DNA of 64,000 nucleotides from an uncultured Sphingomonadaceae bacterium (GTDB taxonomy: Bacteria > Pseudomonadota > Alphaproteobacteria > Sphingomonadales > Sphingomonadaceae), in NCBI GenBank assembly GCA_937996655.1, contig CALKUK010000015.1:186001-250000 (forward strand). The letters are read 5' to 3'. This document shows, piece after piece, positions 51,003 to 60,232 of the stretch. Every line of letters starts with the position of its first letter. The stretch's first letter is position 1. Made by a program: the position numbers and the translations under genes. Under the pieces are notes generated by a model. It worked only from the letters and a program-made list of their open reading frames with translations. It was not told the origin of the DNA and ran no database searches.

Positions 51003-52376
51003 ATGATCTCCATCCTCGATCTCTTCCGCATTGGGATCGGCCCGTCGAGTTCGCATACCGTTGGTCCGATGCGTATTGCCAAGCGCTTTCTGGATCATCT
51101 CGCCCGTGCGGGGAATCTCGATGGGGTCGAACGCGTGCATGTCCAGTTTCAGGGCTCGCTGGCCCTGACAGGGGCTGGGCACGGATCAATCGACGCATGC
51201 ATCTTGGGGCTGCTGGGTCAGGTACCGGACGAGCTTGATCCAGACACGGTGGAAGACCTTTTGCGGCCTGTGCGAAGCGGGACGTTGCCGCTCCTCGGCC
51301 AGCGCCAAATTGCCTTCGATTCCAAAAGCGACATTGAACTGGCGTGCGACCTAATCCCAGATCTGCACCCAAATGGAATGCGCCTGCGCGCTTATGCCAG
51401 AGACGGCGAAACGATTGCCGATGACACTTGGTACTCGACCGGCGGCGGCTTCATCGCCAGCGAACAGCAGATGCTCCAACCCGCCCCGGACGATCTGATT
51501 GCAAATCGGGCAGGACCGCCCTTGGCCTTTGGTTCCGGCGCAGAGCTGTTGGCCCATTGTGCGGCGGGCAAGCTCGACATTGCAGCGGTCGTCTTGGCCA
51601 ATGAAAGCGCCTGGCGCCCAGAGGCAGAGACGTTTGGAGGGATTGACGCCATCGCCGCGGCCATGGGCGATTGCATCGACCGTGGGCTGCAGCGGGAAGG
51701 TGCCCTCCCCGGTGGCCTCAACGTGCGCCGACGCGCGCCTGAATTGTGGAAGAAGTTGGCCAACCAAGCCGGGACGAATGAGGCGGAGGCCCTGTTTGAT
51801 TGGCTGAATGTCTACGCCATGGCCGTGAACGAAGAAAATGCGGCCGGCGGGCGGGTGGTGACAGCCCCCACCAACGGCGCGGCAGGCATCATCCCTTCGG
51901 TCCTCCGCCATTATTGCACGGGCGATGCAGATTCCGTCGCCCGAACCCGCAAATTCATCCTGACCGCAGGCGGCGTTGGGCTGCTTTATAAGCAGCGGGC
52001 CTCCATCTCCGGAGCCGAAATGGGCTGTCAGGGCGAAGTTGGCGTGGCCTGCTCTATGGCTGCGGCCGGTTTGGCCGCCGTTTGGGGCGGAACGCCGGAG
52101 CAGGTCGCGACTGCAGCCGAAATCGGCATGGAGCATAACCTGGGCCTCACCTGTGATCCGGTGGGCGGGCTTGTCCAGATCCCGTGCATCGAACGCAATG
52201 CGATTGGCGCTGTCAAAGCCGTCAATGCCGCGCGGCTCGCCCTGCACAGTCTGGAGACCCCCAAAGTCTCTCTGGATCAAGTGATTGAAACGATGCGCCA
52301 GACGGGCCTCGACATGTCGAGCAAATATAAGGAAACAAGCCTCGGCGGCCTTGCCGTCAATGTGGTTGCCTGCTGA
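51003..52376 (+). CDS. sdaA: L-serine ammonia-lyase (4Fe-4S type)
   Basis: 457 residues, with the alpha and beta domains fused. Converts L-serine to pyruvate and ammonia using a [4Fe-4S] cluster. SSSHTVGPMRIA at the start is the hallmark; cysteines in MGCQGEVGVACSM and CDPVGGLVQIPCIERN are candidate cluster ligands, of which three bind iron in characterised enzymes. Confidence 0.95.
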   Translation: MISILDLFRIGIGPSSSHTVGPMRIAKRFLDHLARAGNLDGVERVHVQFQGSLALTGAGHGSIDACILGLLGQVPDELDPDTVEDLLRPVRSGTLPLLGQRQIAFDSKSDIELACDLIPDLHPNGMRLRAYARDGETIADDTWYSTGGGFIASEQQMLQPAPDDLIANRAGPPLAFGSGAELLAHCAAGKLDIAAVVLANESAWRPEAETFGGIDAIAAAMGDCIDRGLQREGALPGGLNVRRRAPELWKKLANQAGTNEAEALFDWLNVYAMAVNEENAAGGRVVTAPTNGAAGIIPSVLRHYCTGDADSVARTRKFILTAGGVGLLYKQRASISGAEMGCQGEVGVACSMAAAGLAAVWGGTPEQVATAAEIGMEHNLGLTCDPVGGLVQIPCIERNAIGAVKAVNAARLALHSLETPKVSLDQVIETMRQTGLDMSSKYKETSLGGLAVNVVAC

Positions 52377-52414
52377 CAGAAGCCTGTTTGCGGGACATGG
52401 GGGAGAAGGTCATT

Positions 52415-53344
52415 GTGAAGCTCGCTGTGTCCGCTAAACTGCGCATGATCGCAGCCCTTGCCCTTGCTTTGGTGCCGGGCCAGCTTTGGGCCAAGCCGGA
52501 TACCGCCGGGACAGACCGCGCCGCCACCCAGGCCATCGTCAAACAATGCGCCGGAAAGGAAGACTTTTCCGATCCTGCCCCGCCGGCGCGTCTCTTTGGC
52601 AACACCTATTATGTCGGCACCTGCACAGTGAGCGTATTGCTGGTCACCTCGCCCAAGGGTCATGTGCTTGTCGATGCAGCGACCGAACAGGCCGTGCCAT
52701 CGATCCTCGCCAATATCCGCGCACTGGGTTTCCGCCCGGAGGATGTGCGCTGGATCGTGACCAGTCATGAACATTTCGACCATGTCGGCGGGCTCGCCGC
52801 GCTGGTGCGGGCAACGGGCGCGAAAGTGGCGCTGAGCGCGCCTGCCGCTGCCGTGATCGCCTTTGGCAAGGCCGATCCCGACGACTCGCAATTCGGCACG
52901 CTTAAAAACTTTGACGTCGCGCCCGTGAAGGCGGACAAACTCATAACGACCGGTTCCATCGTGCAGGTGGGGCCACTGCGCCTGACCGCCTTTCTGACGC
53001 CCGCACATAGCACAGGGTCCACCAGCTGGATCTGGCAAAGCTGCGCGGGGGATGAGTGCCGCACGATCAGCTATATCGACAGCATCTCCGCGCTCGCCGC
53101 CCCGCCCTATCGCTTCACCGACCACCCTGACGTCGTCGCCCGGTTCCGCCGGACCTTCGACGCAATTGCTGCCCGACGCTGCGGCATCCTCGTCACCCCG
53201 CATCCATCCGTCAGCACATTGTTTGAACGTATGCTCGGCGACGCACCGCTGGCCCCGAAAGATGCGTGCCAGAACTATGCCAAGCTGGGCCGGGGATGGC
53301 TGGACACCCAGCTGGCGAAGGAAGCTGCGGAAACACGCAAATAG
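52415..53344 (+). CDS. Subclass B3 metallo-beta-lactamase
   Basis: 309 residues. Zinc ligands are all present: HEHFDH (His116, His118, Asp120, His121), His in TPAHSTGSTSW, and His in VTPHPSV. Signal peptide region AALALALVPGQLWAK. GTG 52415 was chosen because GGAGAAGG stands 6 bases before it; an alternative ATG is 52445. It follows sdaA by 38 bases. It may hydrolyse beta-lactams, but closely related folds also hydrolyse other substrates, so resistance is not proven. Confidence 0.92.
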   Translation: MKLAVSAKLRMIAALALALVPGQLWAKPDTAGTDRAATQAIVKQCAGKEDFSDPAPPARLFGNTYYVGTCTVSVLLVTSPKGHVLVDAATEQAVPSILANIRALGFRPEDVRWIVTSHEHFDHVGGLAALVRATGAKVALSAPAAAVIAFGKADPDDSQFGTLKNFDVAPVKADKLITTGSIVQVGPLRLTAFLTPAHSTGSTSWIWQSCAGDECRTISYIDSISALAAPPYRFTDHPDVVARFRRTFDAIAARRCGILVTPHPSVSTLFERMLGDAPLAPKDACQNYAKLGRGWLDTQLAKEAAETRK

Positions 53345-53431
53345 GCGGACGCATCACCGGCAGCCTGTCGCGCTGGACGCGCGCAATGACGCCCAAAAGG
53401 GACGCGGAGTCATATTTTCTGAATGGTTCAC

Positions 53432-53506
53432 TGGAGCGGGCGAAGGGATTCGAACCCTCGACCCCAACCTTGGCAAGGTTGTGCTCTACCCCTGAGCTAC
53501 GCCCGC
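53432..53506 (-). tRNA. tRNA-Gly (GCC)
   Basis: 75 bases: acceptor GCGGGCG/CGCCCGC, anticodon stem CAACC/GGTTG with loop TTGCCAA (anticodon GCC), T-loop GTTCGAATC, and encoded CCA. Confidence 0.97.
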
Positions 53507-53654
53507 TCTGGCGCTTGCGCGGACAAGGTGTCCTGCGCGGGAGGGGGGCTGTTAACAGCGTGCTTTGGGCAATGCAACCCTGTTTACGCGCATTTTTGGG
53601 TTGTCTCTTTTCGGTTTCTTCCCACATAGGGCTTCAGGGCAATTCAGGAGCAGT

Positions 53655-54569
53655 ATGTTGGCCACGCTGGGGATGAGCGAACAGGACAAGCAGGCCATTG
53701 AGGCCTTCAAGAAAGACGTGATTGAACCGTCGATGACGTCGCTCGTCATCCTCGATTTCTGGGCGGAATGGTGTGGGCCGTGCAAGCAGCTGACGCCGGT
53801 ACTGGAAAAGATCGCGGCGGACTATGCCAATAAGGGCGTTCTCCTCGCCAAGGTGAATGTCGATGAGCAAAAGCTGATCGCATCGCAATTCCGCGTCCAA
53901 TCCATCCCCACGGTCTATGCCGTTTTTCAGGGGCAGCTGGTGGCGGACCTCACGCAGTTCCGTACTGAAAGCCAGCTCACACGCGCGCTGGACCAGTTGC
54001 TGGGCCAATTGCCCGTGCAGGGCGAAGCGCAGGCGCTGGAACAGGAAATTGAACCGCTGATCGCCATGGGCGAAGAGGTGCTGGCTGCAGGCGATGCGGA
54101 ACGGGCTGTCGGCCTTTTCCAGCAGATCCTCGACATGGCGCCTGACAATGCAGAGGTGCTGTCCGGCCTAATCCGTGCACACGTCTCCGGACATCATTTG
54201 GAAGAAGCGGCAGCTCTGGCCGCATCGCTCTCCGATGATCAGCGCAAGCATGTGGCCATCAGCCGGGCCTTGTCTGCCCTTGCCATCGCGCAGGACTCAC
54301 GGCCGGTGGATGATCTAGCTGGCCTGAAAGCCGAAGTCGCCGCCCAGCCTGACAATCACGCCGCCCGTTTTGAACTGGCCGGGGGGCTGATGGCCTCTGG
54401 CGATCGTGACGGTGCGGCCGAGGCGCTGCTTCACATCATCCGCGCCGATAAGGACTGGAATGAGGGGGCTGCGCGCACGCAGTTGCTCACACTGTTTGAA
54501 GCCATTGGGCTCGAAGACCCCTGGGTGTCGGCCACACGGCGTAAGCTTTCTGCGGCCTTGTTCGGATGA
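53655..54569 (+). CDS. cnoX: Thioredoxin-TPR co-chaperone (CnoX/YbbN-like)
   Basis: 304 residues. Thioredoxin domain with active WCGPC in LDFWAEWCGPCKQLTPVL (about residues 33-45), then TPR-like helices to the end. In E. coli the relative CnoX (YbbN) lacks the CxxC and protects proteins under bleach stress; here CGPC is kept, so redox activity is likely. ATG 53655 follows CAGGAG. The next two genes overlap it in an unbroken unit with a Lon-substrate-binding-domain protein and a Trm112-like protein. Confidence 0.9.
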   Translation: MLATLGMSEQDKQAIEAFKKDVIEPSMTSLVILDFWAEWCGPCKQLTPVLEKIAADYANKGVLLAKVNVDEQKLIASQFRVQSIPTVYAVFQGQLVADLTQFRTESQLTRALDQLLGQLPVQGEAQALEQEIEPLIAMGEEVLAAGDAERAVGLFQQILDMAPDNAEVLSGLIRAHVSGHHLEEAAALAASLSDDQRKHVAISRALSALAIAQDSRPVDDLAGLKAEVAAQPDNHAARFELAGGLMASGDRDGAAEALLHIIRADKDWNEGAARTQLLTLFEAIGLEDPWVSATRRKLSAALFG

Positions 54570-55189
54570 GCACCAAAACCATCACACGCCTGTCGGTCTT
54601 CCCGCTGGCCGGAGCGGTGCTGTTTCCACACATGCAGTTGCCGCTGCACATTTTCGAACCGCGCTACCGGGCGCTCGTGCGAGATGCCCTCTCGCGTGAT
54701 CAGCGGGTCGGCATGGTCCAGCCGCGCGATGCCGGTGATCCGCCAAGCCTGTTTGATGTCGGCTGCGTCGGCAAAATCGGCCATGTCGAGGCGCTGGATG
54801 ACGGGCGCTACAATATCATCCTCGAAGGGCTGACGCGTTTTCGCATCCGGCGGGAACTGGCGGTCGACACTTCCTTCCGACAGGTTGAGGCAGATTTGAT
54901 CCCCGATGATGACATCCATCAGACGCTCGGCCTGATGGAACGGGCCAGTCTGGAACGCGAAGCACGTCGCTTTGCCGATGCGCAGGGCTATGCGGTGGAT
55001 TGGAATGCCGTCAGCCGGTTGGACGATGAAGCGATCGTCAACGGCATCGCACAGGTCGCGCCCTTTGATACGGCCGCCAAGCAGGCGCTGCTGGAGGCCA
55101 ATTCGCTGAGTGAACGCGCCGAGCTGACGATGCAGTTGATGCAGTTCTTTGGCCGCCATGACGGTGACGGACAGGTCACGCTTCAGTGA
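54566..55189 (+). CDS. LON peptidase substrate-binding domain protein (stand-alone)
   Basis: 207 residues that match only the N-terminal substrate-binding domain of Lon (SVFPLAGAVLFPHMQLPLHI, RVGMVQPRD), with no ATPase or protease domain. Probably an adaptor or substrate-binding protein; role unknown. Overlaps cnoX by 4 bases (ATGA) and the Trm112 gene by 4 (GTGA). Confidence 0.9.
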   Translation: MSTKTITRLSVFPLAGAVLFPHMQLPLHIFEPRYRALVRDALSRDQRVGMVQPRDAGDPPSLFDVGCVGKIGHVEALDDGRYNIILEGLTRFRIRRELAVDTSFRQVEADLIPDDDIHQTLGLMERASLEREARRFADAQGYAVDWNAVSRLDDEAIVNGIAQVAPFDTAAKQALLEANSLSERAELTMQLMQFFGRHDGDGQVTLQ

Positions 55190-55371
55190 GCGCGCCTGCT
55201 GTGGATATTGAAAGTCTGCTCGATCTTCTTGTCTGCCCCCTCAGCCGCACGCCGTTGCGCTATGATGCCGCACTGCACGAACTGATCTCAGACGCAGCGG
55301 GGCTCGCCTTTCCCATCCGGGAGGGCATCGCGATTTTACGGGTTGAAGAGGCGCGGTCGATCGCGCCCTAA
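55186..55371 (+). CDS. Trm112-like small protein
   Basis: 61 residues: LLDLLVCPLSRTPLRYDAA then DAAGLAFPIREGIAIL, the Trm112/YcaR fold. Only one Cys of the usual CPxC is present, so zinc binding may be lost. GTG start overlaps the Lon-domain gene stop. Trm112 proteins activate methyltransferases in other organisms; no partner is adjacent. Confidence 0.85.
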   Translation: MSAPAVDIESLLDLLVCPLSRTPLRYDAALHELISDAAGLAFPIREGIAILRVEEARSIAP

Positions 55372-55374
55372 GGC

Positions 55375-55938
55375 TTATTGTTCCAGCGAGGCGAGCTGGA
55401 TCACATCGTCCGAAAGCTTGAAGCCATGGTCCATCTTGGGCTTGGCTGCAAAGTGGACCGAGCCATCATCGTGATAGATGAAGCCGGAGACCGGATAGCT
55501 GGTCTGACCCAGATCGCCGCTGCCCGCATGCCAGACGCGGACCTTGCTCCAATCGCCTTTTTCAGACACGTCGACGGCGCGTACGCCACGTTCGATCATG
55601 CCGGGACGCGACCAGTTGGCGTGGTCGAGAAGAACTTCGCGGGCGTTCAGGACTTTGGCGACCGTGGCGACATGGCCGTTGCGCATCGAACCGAAGCTCG
55701 GCATGGCCATGACAGCGCCGACGCGTGGTTCATGCCCGCGACCGTAAACACCATCGGCCTGGTTCCACCAAGTGTAAGCATTCCCGCGCAATTCGATGCC
55801 GGAAACTTCGCGAGCAAAAGAAACGCACTGCAAGGGACGAGCGGACGCGATTGTCGGAGAGACCAAGGCTGCGAGCATAAGGAAAGCAGCTGAAATCAAA
55901 CGAACTTTTTGCAAAACCGAAATTCCCCCGCGACCCAT
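55375..55938 (-). CDS. CHAP-domain exported protein
   Basis: About 187 residues with a signal peptide (LISAAFLMLAALVSPTIASA) and a CHAP-like fold: catalytic Cys in LQCVSFAREVSG and His in MRNGHVATVAKV, with later YHDDGSVHFAAKPK. CHAP enzymes cut peptidoglycan peptides or act as amidases. Start may be ATG 55938 or TTG 55914, the latter with GGGGGAA nearby. Convergent with the Trm112 gene, 3 bases apart. Confidence 0.83.
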   Translation of the reverse strand: MGRGGISVLQKVRLISAAFLMLAALVSPTIASARPLQCVSFAREVSGIELRGNAYTWWNQADGVYGRGHEPRVGAVMAMPSFGSMRNGHVATVAKVLNAREVLLDHANWSRPGMIERGVRAVDVSEKGDWSKVRVWHAGSGDLGQTSYPVSGFIYHDDGSVHFAAKPKMDHGFKLSDDVIQLASLEQ

Positions 55939-56227
55939 TTGTCCCGTGCATTCTCCCTGCCCGTGACCGCCGTCACAGCCAAGCGCGGATCGGTGAGTTG
56001 ATAAGGGTCCGGGACGAAGCGTTGGCGCGCCGCAACTCATCGCGGAGCGGGCTCGCTTTATCGCACTGCAACACAAGACAACCTGCGACGAGATGCGCCG
56101 ACGGGACGAATCGATGTGCGTCGATCCTCAAACAAGTTCAGGATGACGATGCGGGGTTGGGGAGCGCGTTGATGCTCCCCCCTTGCATCCCCGCCCGCAC
56201 CACGCCATTTCTAAGCCAACAAAGACA
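55939..56227. other. Intergenic region with a partial repeat
   Basis: No convincing gene. At 56122-56147 it holds ATCCTCAAACAAGTTCAGGAT, a short hairpin that resembles half of another sphingomonad-type repeat. The acyl-CoA synthetase promoter should be here but was not pinned down. Confidence 0.4.
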
Positions 56228-57868
56228 ATGACGACGGGGATGATGATGCTAGGATGCATGCAGGATTGGGACCTTCGGGTGACCCATCTGATCGATTATG
56301 CGGCGCGTGAACATGGGCCACGGGAGATCCTGACACGTTGGGCCGATGGGTCGGTCGAACGCACCAACTGGACAGGCGTGGCAACCGAGGCGCGCAAGCT
56401 TGCGCAAGCCTTCGTCAAATGGGGGCTGAAGCCGGGCGACCGCGTCGCCACCTTCGCGATGAACCACCATCGCCACCTCGCCGCCTGGTATGGCGCCATC
56501 GGGTCCGGCGGGGTGATCCACACCGTCAACGTTCGCCTGTTTGATGAAGACCTCATCTACATCATGAACCATGCCGAAGACCGGGTGCTGATGTATGATG
56601 CGCAGTTCCAGCCCGTGATCGACCGGCTGAAGCCGCATCTGAAGACGGTGGAGCACTATATCGTGTTCGACGGCGACGCCGGTGCGCCCAGCAGCTACAC
56701 CACACTGATGGCGCAGATGGACGGCGCATTTGACTGGGTGTCAGGCGATGAGCGTGATCCGTGCATGCTCTGCTACACCAGTGGGACAACGGGCAACCCG
56801 AAGGGTGTGCTCTATCAGCACCGCTCCACCATGCTGCATGCGATGGCGGAGATTGCGCCGTCGATCTTCAACCTCTCAACAACAGCGGTGCTGCTGCCCA
56901 TCGTACCGATGTTCCATGCGGCGAGCTGGGGCCTGCCCTTTGCCGGCGCGGCTGCGGGCGTGAAGTTTGTCTTCTCCACCACCAATGACGCGCCGACGCT
57001 GCACAGCCTGATGCTGTCCGAAGGCGTGACGCATAGCGCAGGCGTGCCCACCGTGTGGCTCGCCATGTTCCAGCATCTGGATGCCACCGCAAAGGCGGGC
57101 GGCGATGCCTCGCTGGGCAAGCTCAACCTCGTCACCATTGGTGGATCGGCTGCACCGCGTGCGATGATTGAGCGGCTGATGAAGGCAGGCGTCCGCGTCT
57201 CCCATGCTTGGGGCATGACGGAAACCTCGCCCATCGGCACCATGGGCGCGCCCGTGCCCGGCTGGGATGAGATGAGCCTCGACGCGCAGATTGACGTCGT
57301 CGCCAAGCAGGGCCGCGTGCCCTTTGGCGTCGAGCTGCGCATCGTTGATGATGAGGACAACGCCCTGCCGCGCGATGGCACCAGCTCTGGCCGGTTGCAG
57401 ATCCGTGGGCCATGGGTCGTCAAACGCTACTTCAAGGCAGAGGCCGACGCGGTGGACAAGGACCAGTGGTTCGACACCGGCGACGTCTCCGTCATCCACC
57501 CCGATGGCACGATGCAGATCACCGATCGCGCGAAGGACGTCATCAAATCCGGCGGCGAATGGATCAGCTCGGTTGAACTGGAAAACGCCGCCGTCGGCTG
57601 CCCCGGCGTGGCGGAAGCCGCCGCGATTGGCGTCCACCACCCGAAATGGGACGAACGCCCGATCCTGCTCGTTGTGAAGAAGGACGGCGCAACTCTGACC
57701 GAGGCGGATGTCACCTCCTATCTCGCCAGTGTCGTCGCCAAATGGTGGCTGCCCGATGAAGTGCTCTTCGTCGACGACCTGCCCCACACAGGCACCGGCA
57801 AGATCCAGAAGGCCGAACTGCGCAAGGAGTATAAGGACTATAAGCTGAAGGCGCTGGCAGCGGCGTAG
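56228..57868 (+). CDS. Fatty acyl-CoA synthetase (AMP-binding)
   Basis: 546 residues. ATP/AMP motif CYTSGTTGNPKGVLYQHR, the GMTETSPIG loop, DTGDVSVIHPDGTMQITDRA with the following KSGGEW, and catalytic Lys in TGKIQKAELRK. Activates medium- or long-chain fatty acids to acyl-CoA. Start could be ATG 56228, 56240 or 56246 (MLGCMQDWDLRVTHLIDYA). A family B repeat follows. Confidence 0.93.
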   Translation: MTTGMMMLGCMQDWDLRVTHLIDYAAREHGPREILTRWADGSVERTNWTGVATEARKLAQAFVKWGLKPGDRVATFAMNHHRHLAAWYGAIGSGGVIHTVNVRLFDEDLIYIMNHAEDRVLMYDAQFQPVIDRLKPHLKTVEHYIVFDGDAGAPSSYTTLMAQMDGAFDWVSGDERDPCMLCYTSGTTGNPKGVLYQHRSTMLHAMAEIAPSIFNLSTTAVLLPIVPMFHAASWGLPFAGAAAGVKFVFSTTNDAPTLHSLMLSEGVTHSAGVPTVWLAMFQHLDATAKAGGDASLGKLNLVTIGGSAAPRAMIERLMKAGVRVSHAWGMTETSPIGTMGAPVPGWDEMSLDAQIDVVAKQGRVPFGVELRIVDDEDNALPRDGTSSGRLQIRGPWVVKRYFKAEADAVDKDQWFDTGDVSVIHPDGTMQITDRAKDVIKSGGEWISSVELENAAVGCPGVAEAAAIGVHHPKWDERPILLVVKKDGATLTEADVTSYLASVVAKWWLPDEVLFVDDLPHTGTGKIQKAELRKEYKDYKLKALAAA

Positions 57869-57890
57869 TCCGCCGCGCCCGACCCTTTCC

Positions 57891-57960
57891 CGTCACCCCA
57901 GCGCAGGCTGGGGTCTCTCCCTTTGGGTGCCGGAGATGCCAGCCTGCGCTGGCATGACGG
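57891..57960. repeat. Dispersed double-hairpin repeat (family B, copy 3)
   Basis: ACCCCAGC-GCAG-GCTGGGGT then ATGCCAGC-CTGC-GCTGGCAT: two perfect 8-bp hairpins with 4-base loops. Between the convergent acyl-CoA synthetase and moaB genes. Confidence 0.88.
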
Positions 57961-57972
57961 TTTAGAGGAAAC

Positions 57973-58506
57973 TCAAACTTCCCGCAGGCGGCCGATGAGG
58001 TCCACGAAGTTGCAGGGTTTAAACCGGCTGTCGAGCTGGTGGACGAGGATGTGTTCCCACGCGTCGGCGCAGGCGCCGGTGGAGCCGGGCATGGCGAAGA
58101 TATAGGTGGAGCGCACGATATAGGCGATGGCGCGGGACTGGATGGTGGAGGTGCCGATGGTGCGGTAGCTGATCCAGCGGAACAGCTCCCCAAAGCCCGG
58201 GATTTCCTTGCCGCCCAAAACGGCGAGTGCCTCTGGTGTCACATCACGCCCTGTGACGCCGGTGCCGCCGGTGATGAGGATGCAGTGGATCGACTGATCA
58301 TCCACCCATTGGTGGAGGCGGCCCAGAATGGCGCCCTGATCATCTGGGACGATGGCATAATCGGCCAGCGTGTGGCCAAGGTCTTGCAGGGCGGCACACA
58401 GATAGCCGCCGGATTTGTCGGTCTCACGCGTCCGGCTGTCAGATACGGTGAGGACGGCAATGCGGATCGGCTTGAATTCCGCGGTCTCGTCAATCGGCAC
58501 TGGCAA
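57973..58506 (-). CDS. moaB: Molybdenum cofactor biosynthesis protein B (MoaB/MogA family)
   Basis: 177 residues. AVLTVSDSRTRETDKSGGYL, ILITGGTGVTGRDVTPEALA and MPGSTGACADAWEHIL are MoaB/MogA features, adenylating molybdopterin or acting in cofactor assembly. No other moa/mog genes are near. Its start lies 17 bases inside the end of the lytic transglycosylase gene. Confidence 0.93.
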   Translation of the reverse strand: MPVPIDETAEFKPIRIAVLTVSDSRTRETDKSGGYLCAALQDLGHTLADYAIVPDDQGAILGRLHQWVDDQSIHCILITGGTGVTGRDVTPEALAVLGGKEIPGFGELFRWISYRTIGTSTIQSRAIAYIVRSTYIFAMPGSTGACADAWEHILVHQLDSRFKPCNFVDLIGRLREV

Positions 58507-60232
58507 CCCCGCTCACCCGGTCCATGCGGACAGCAGTGGGGCCGGGCAGGCCCGGAAAGCGCGGCCATAACCCCTGCGACAGGGCCGCAAGGCTCGTCGT
58601 CTGGTCACCCGACTGCATCTGGTACATCCAATAGTTCCGCATGATGATCGTCACATAAGCCCGCGTTTCCCAATAGGGAATGGACTCAATGTAGAGCAGC
58701 GGATCCGTATTGTCGCGGCTGCGCGCATTCCATGTTTCAAGCGGCAGCGGCCCCGCATTATAGGCGGCAATCACCTTGGGCAGCATCCCGCCTGTCGCCT
58801 GCATATCACGCAGCCGTTCAATAAAGCTCTGCCCATATTCCATGTTGGTGGCAGGATCATTGAGGGAGCCGACGCTGTCCCTGCCCTTGGCGCGGGCCAT
58901 CATGGCGGCGGTGCCGGGCATGACCTGCATCAGGCCGCGTGCGCCCGCCGGGCTGACGATGGAGGTGCGGAAGTTCGATTCCTGAAGGGCGTGGGCATAA
59001 ACCAGCGCCTTATCCACCCGCCAGCCACCTTCGGGCGTCCAGGTGCGGGGCATGGGATAGCGGGCAGAGGCCGGGGCGCGGGCACCCGCAGGGCCATTGT
59101 GCGCAAGCCAAAGCTGTGTTCCGGGCATATCCATCCGGCCGGCGAGTGTCGCCAAAGCAGCATGGCGGCGCGGATCGCCAATGCGGGCCTGATGGCGGAT
59201 CATCTCATCCGCAAGGTCCATTTCCCCGATTTCCGCAAGCGCGAGGGCAGCGCGGACATTGGGCAGCTTTTCCACATCAGCAATGTCGTCAGGCACCTTC
59301 TGGATCAGCTTGGCGATGCCCAGCCGTTCTGCCGACAAGAGGCCGTAAAATGTCTCACCATAGCGCGCGGCGGCCTTCAGATGTCCGTCCACCTTCTGCG
59401 GCTGGCCCGATGCCATGGCGGCGCGGGCGGCCCAAAAGTGTGCCGCGGCGTCCATTTCATCATTCTGAAAACGGGATGCGGCGGATTCAAAGGCTGCAGA
59501 GGCGGCAGGAAAATCTTTACTGCGCCAGGCAGCGAGGCCCGCTGTCCAGTCTGACATGGCCGCCCAATCGCCCTCACCGGCCTGCCCCAACGCTGCGACC
59601 CGGCGGGCGGAGATGTCATCCCCGGTGATGTAATAAGACCAGGCGACCTTCTGAAAAAGCTCCGCCCGGCCTTCGGGGGAGAGCGAGGCTTCACTCTCCG
59701 TCACAATGGCTTCCGCCTCAAACGGCATGTTATCTTTGATCAGCGGCTGGATACGCGCGTTCAACGCGTTGGCGACACCATCCTGAGAGGCCGCCATCCG
59801 CGCCCGACGCGGCGCACTGCCCAGCCAGACCATATCCTGCGGGGTCGGCAGGTTGAATTCAACATCCATCCCGCGCGATTTCGCAAGACGGGCGAGTTGC
59901 GCGGCCTGAGGCAGCTGCGGCGCCTTTTCCAGAAGGGCGGCAATCTTTTCGGGCTCAACCTTGGGCGATCCCTTAGCGAGATAAAGCTCGGCCAGCGCGA
60001 TGGCGTGGAGCGGGCCTTCCGGCATCGACTCCAGACCGGCTTGCGCCACATCCCACTGGCCGCTGCGGATCGATACGAAAATGTCCTTGTACCGCGCCCG
60101 CGCATTCGGCCCGAGCTGCGCTGCAAAATTGGAGGTGAAGGCCGGGGTGAAGGCCGCAAGCGTGGATTGCGCAGATGCGGGGGCAGACACCATCCCCGCC
60201 AAAACCAAAGCAAAAACCGAAACCAACTTCAC
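58490..60232 (-). CDS. Soluble lytic murein transglycosylase (Slt-like)
   Basis: 580 residues: signal peptide (MKLVSVFALVLAGMVSAPAS), a long helical TPR/superhelix region, and a C-terminal SLT domain with catalytic Glu in ALQESNFRTSIVSPAGARGL, then GLMQVMPGTAA and AAYNAGPLPLETW. Cuts peptidoglycan glycan strands to 1,6-anhydro ends. GTG start at 60232 overlaps the stop of the UDG-like gene (GTGA). Confidence 0.92.
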   Translation of the reverse strand: MKLVSVFALVLAGMVSAPASAQSTLAAFTPAFTSNFAAQLGPNARARYKDIFVSIRSGQWDVAQAGLESMPEGPLHAIALAELYLAKGSPKVEPEKIAALLEKAPQLPQAAQLARLAKSRGMDVEFNLPTPQDMVWLGSAPRRARMAASQDGVANALNARIQPLIKDNMPFEAEAIVTESEASLSPEGRAELFQKVAWSYYITGDDISARRVAALGQAGEGDWAAMSDWTAGLAAWRSKDFPAASAAFESAASRFQNDEMDAAAHFWAARAAMASGQPQKVDGHLKAAARYGETFYGLLSAERLGIAKLIQKVPDDIADVEKLPNVRAALALAEIGEMDLADEMIRHQARIGDPRRHAALATLAGRMDMPGTQLWLAHNGPAGARAPASARYPMPRTWTPEGGWRVDKALVYAHALQESNFRTSIVSPAGARGLMQVMPGTAAMMARAKGRDSVGSLNDPATNMEYGQSFIERLRDMQATGGMLPKVIAAYNAGPLPLETWNARSRDNTDPLLYIESIPYWETRAYVTIIMRNYWMYQMQSGDQTTSLAALSQGLWPRFPGLPGPTAVRMDRVSGVASAD

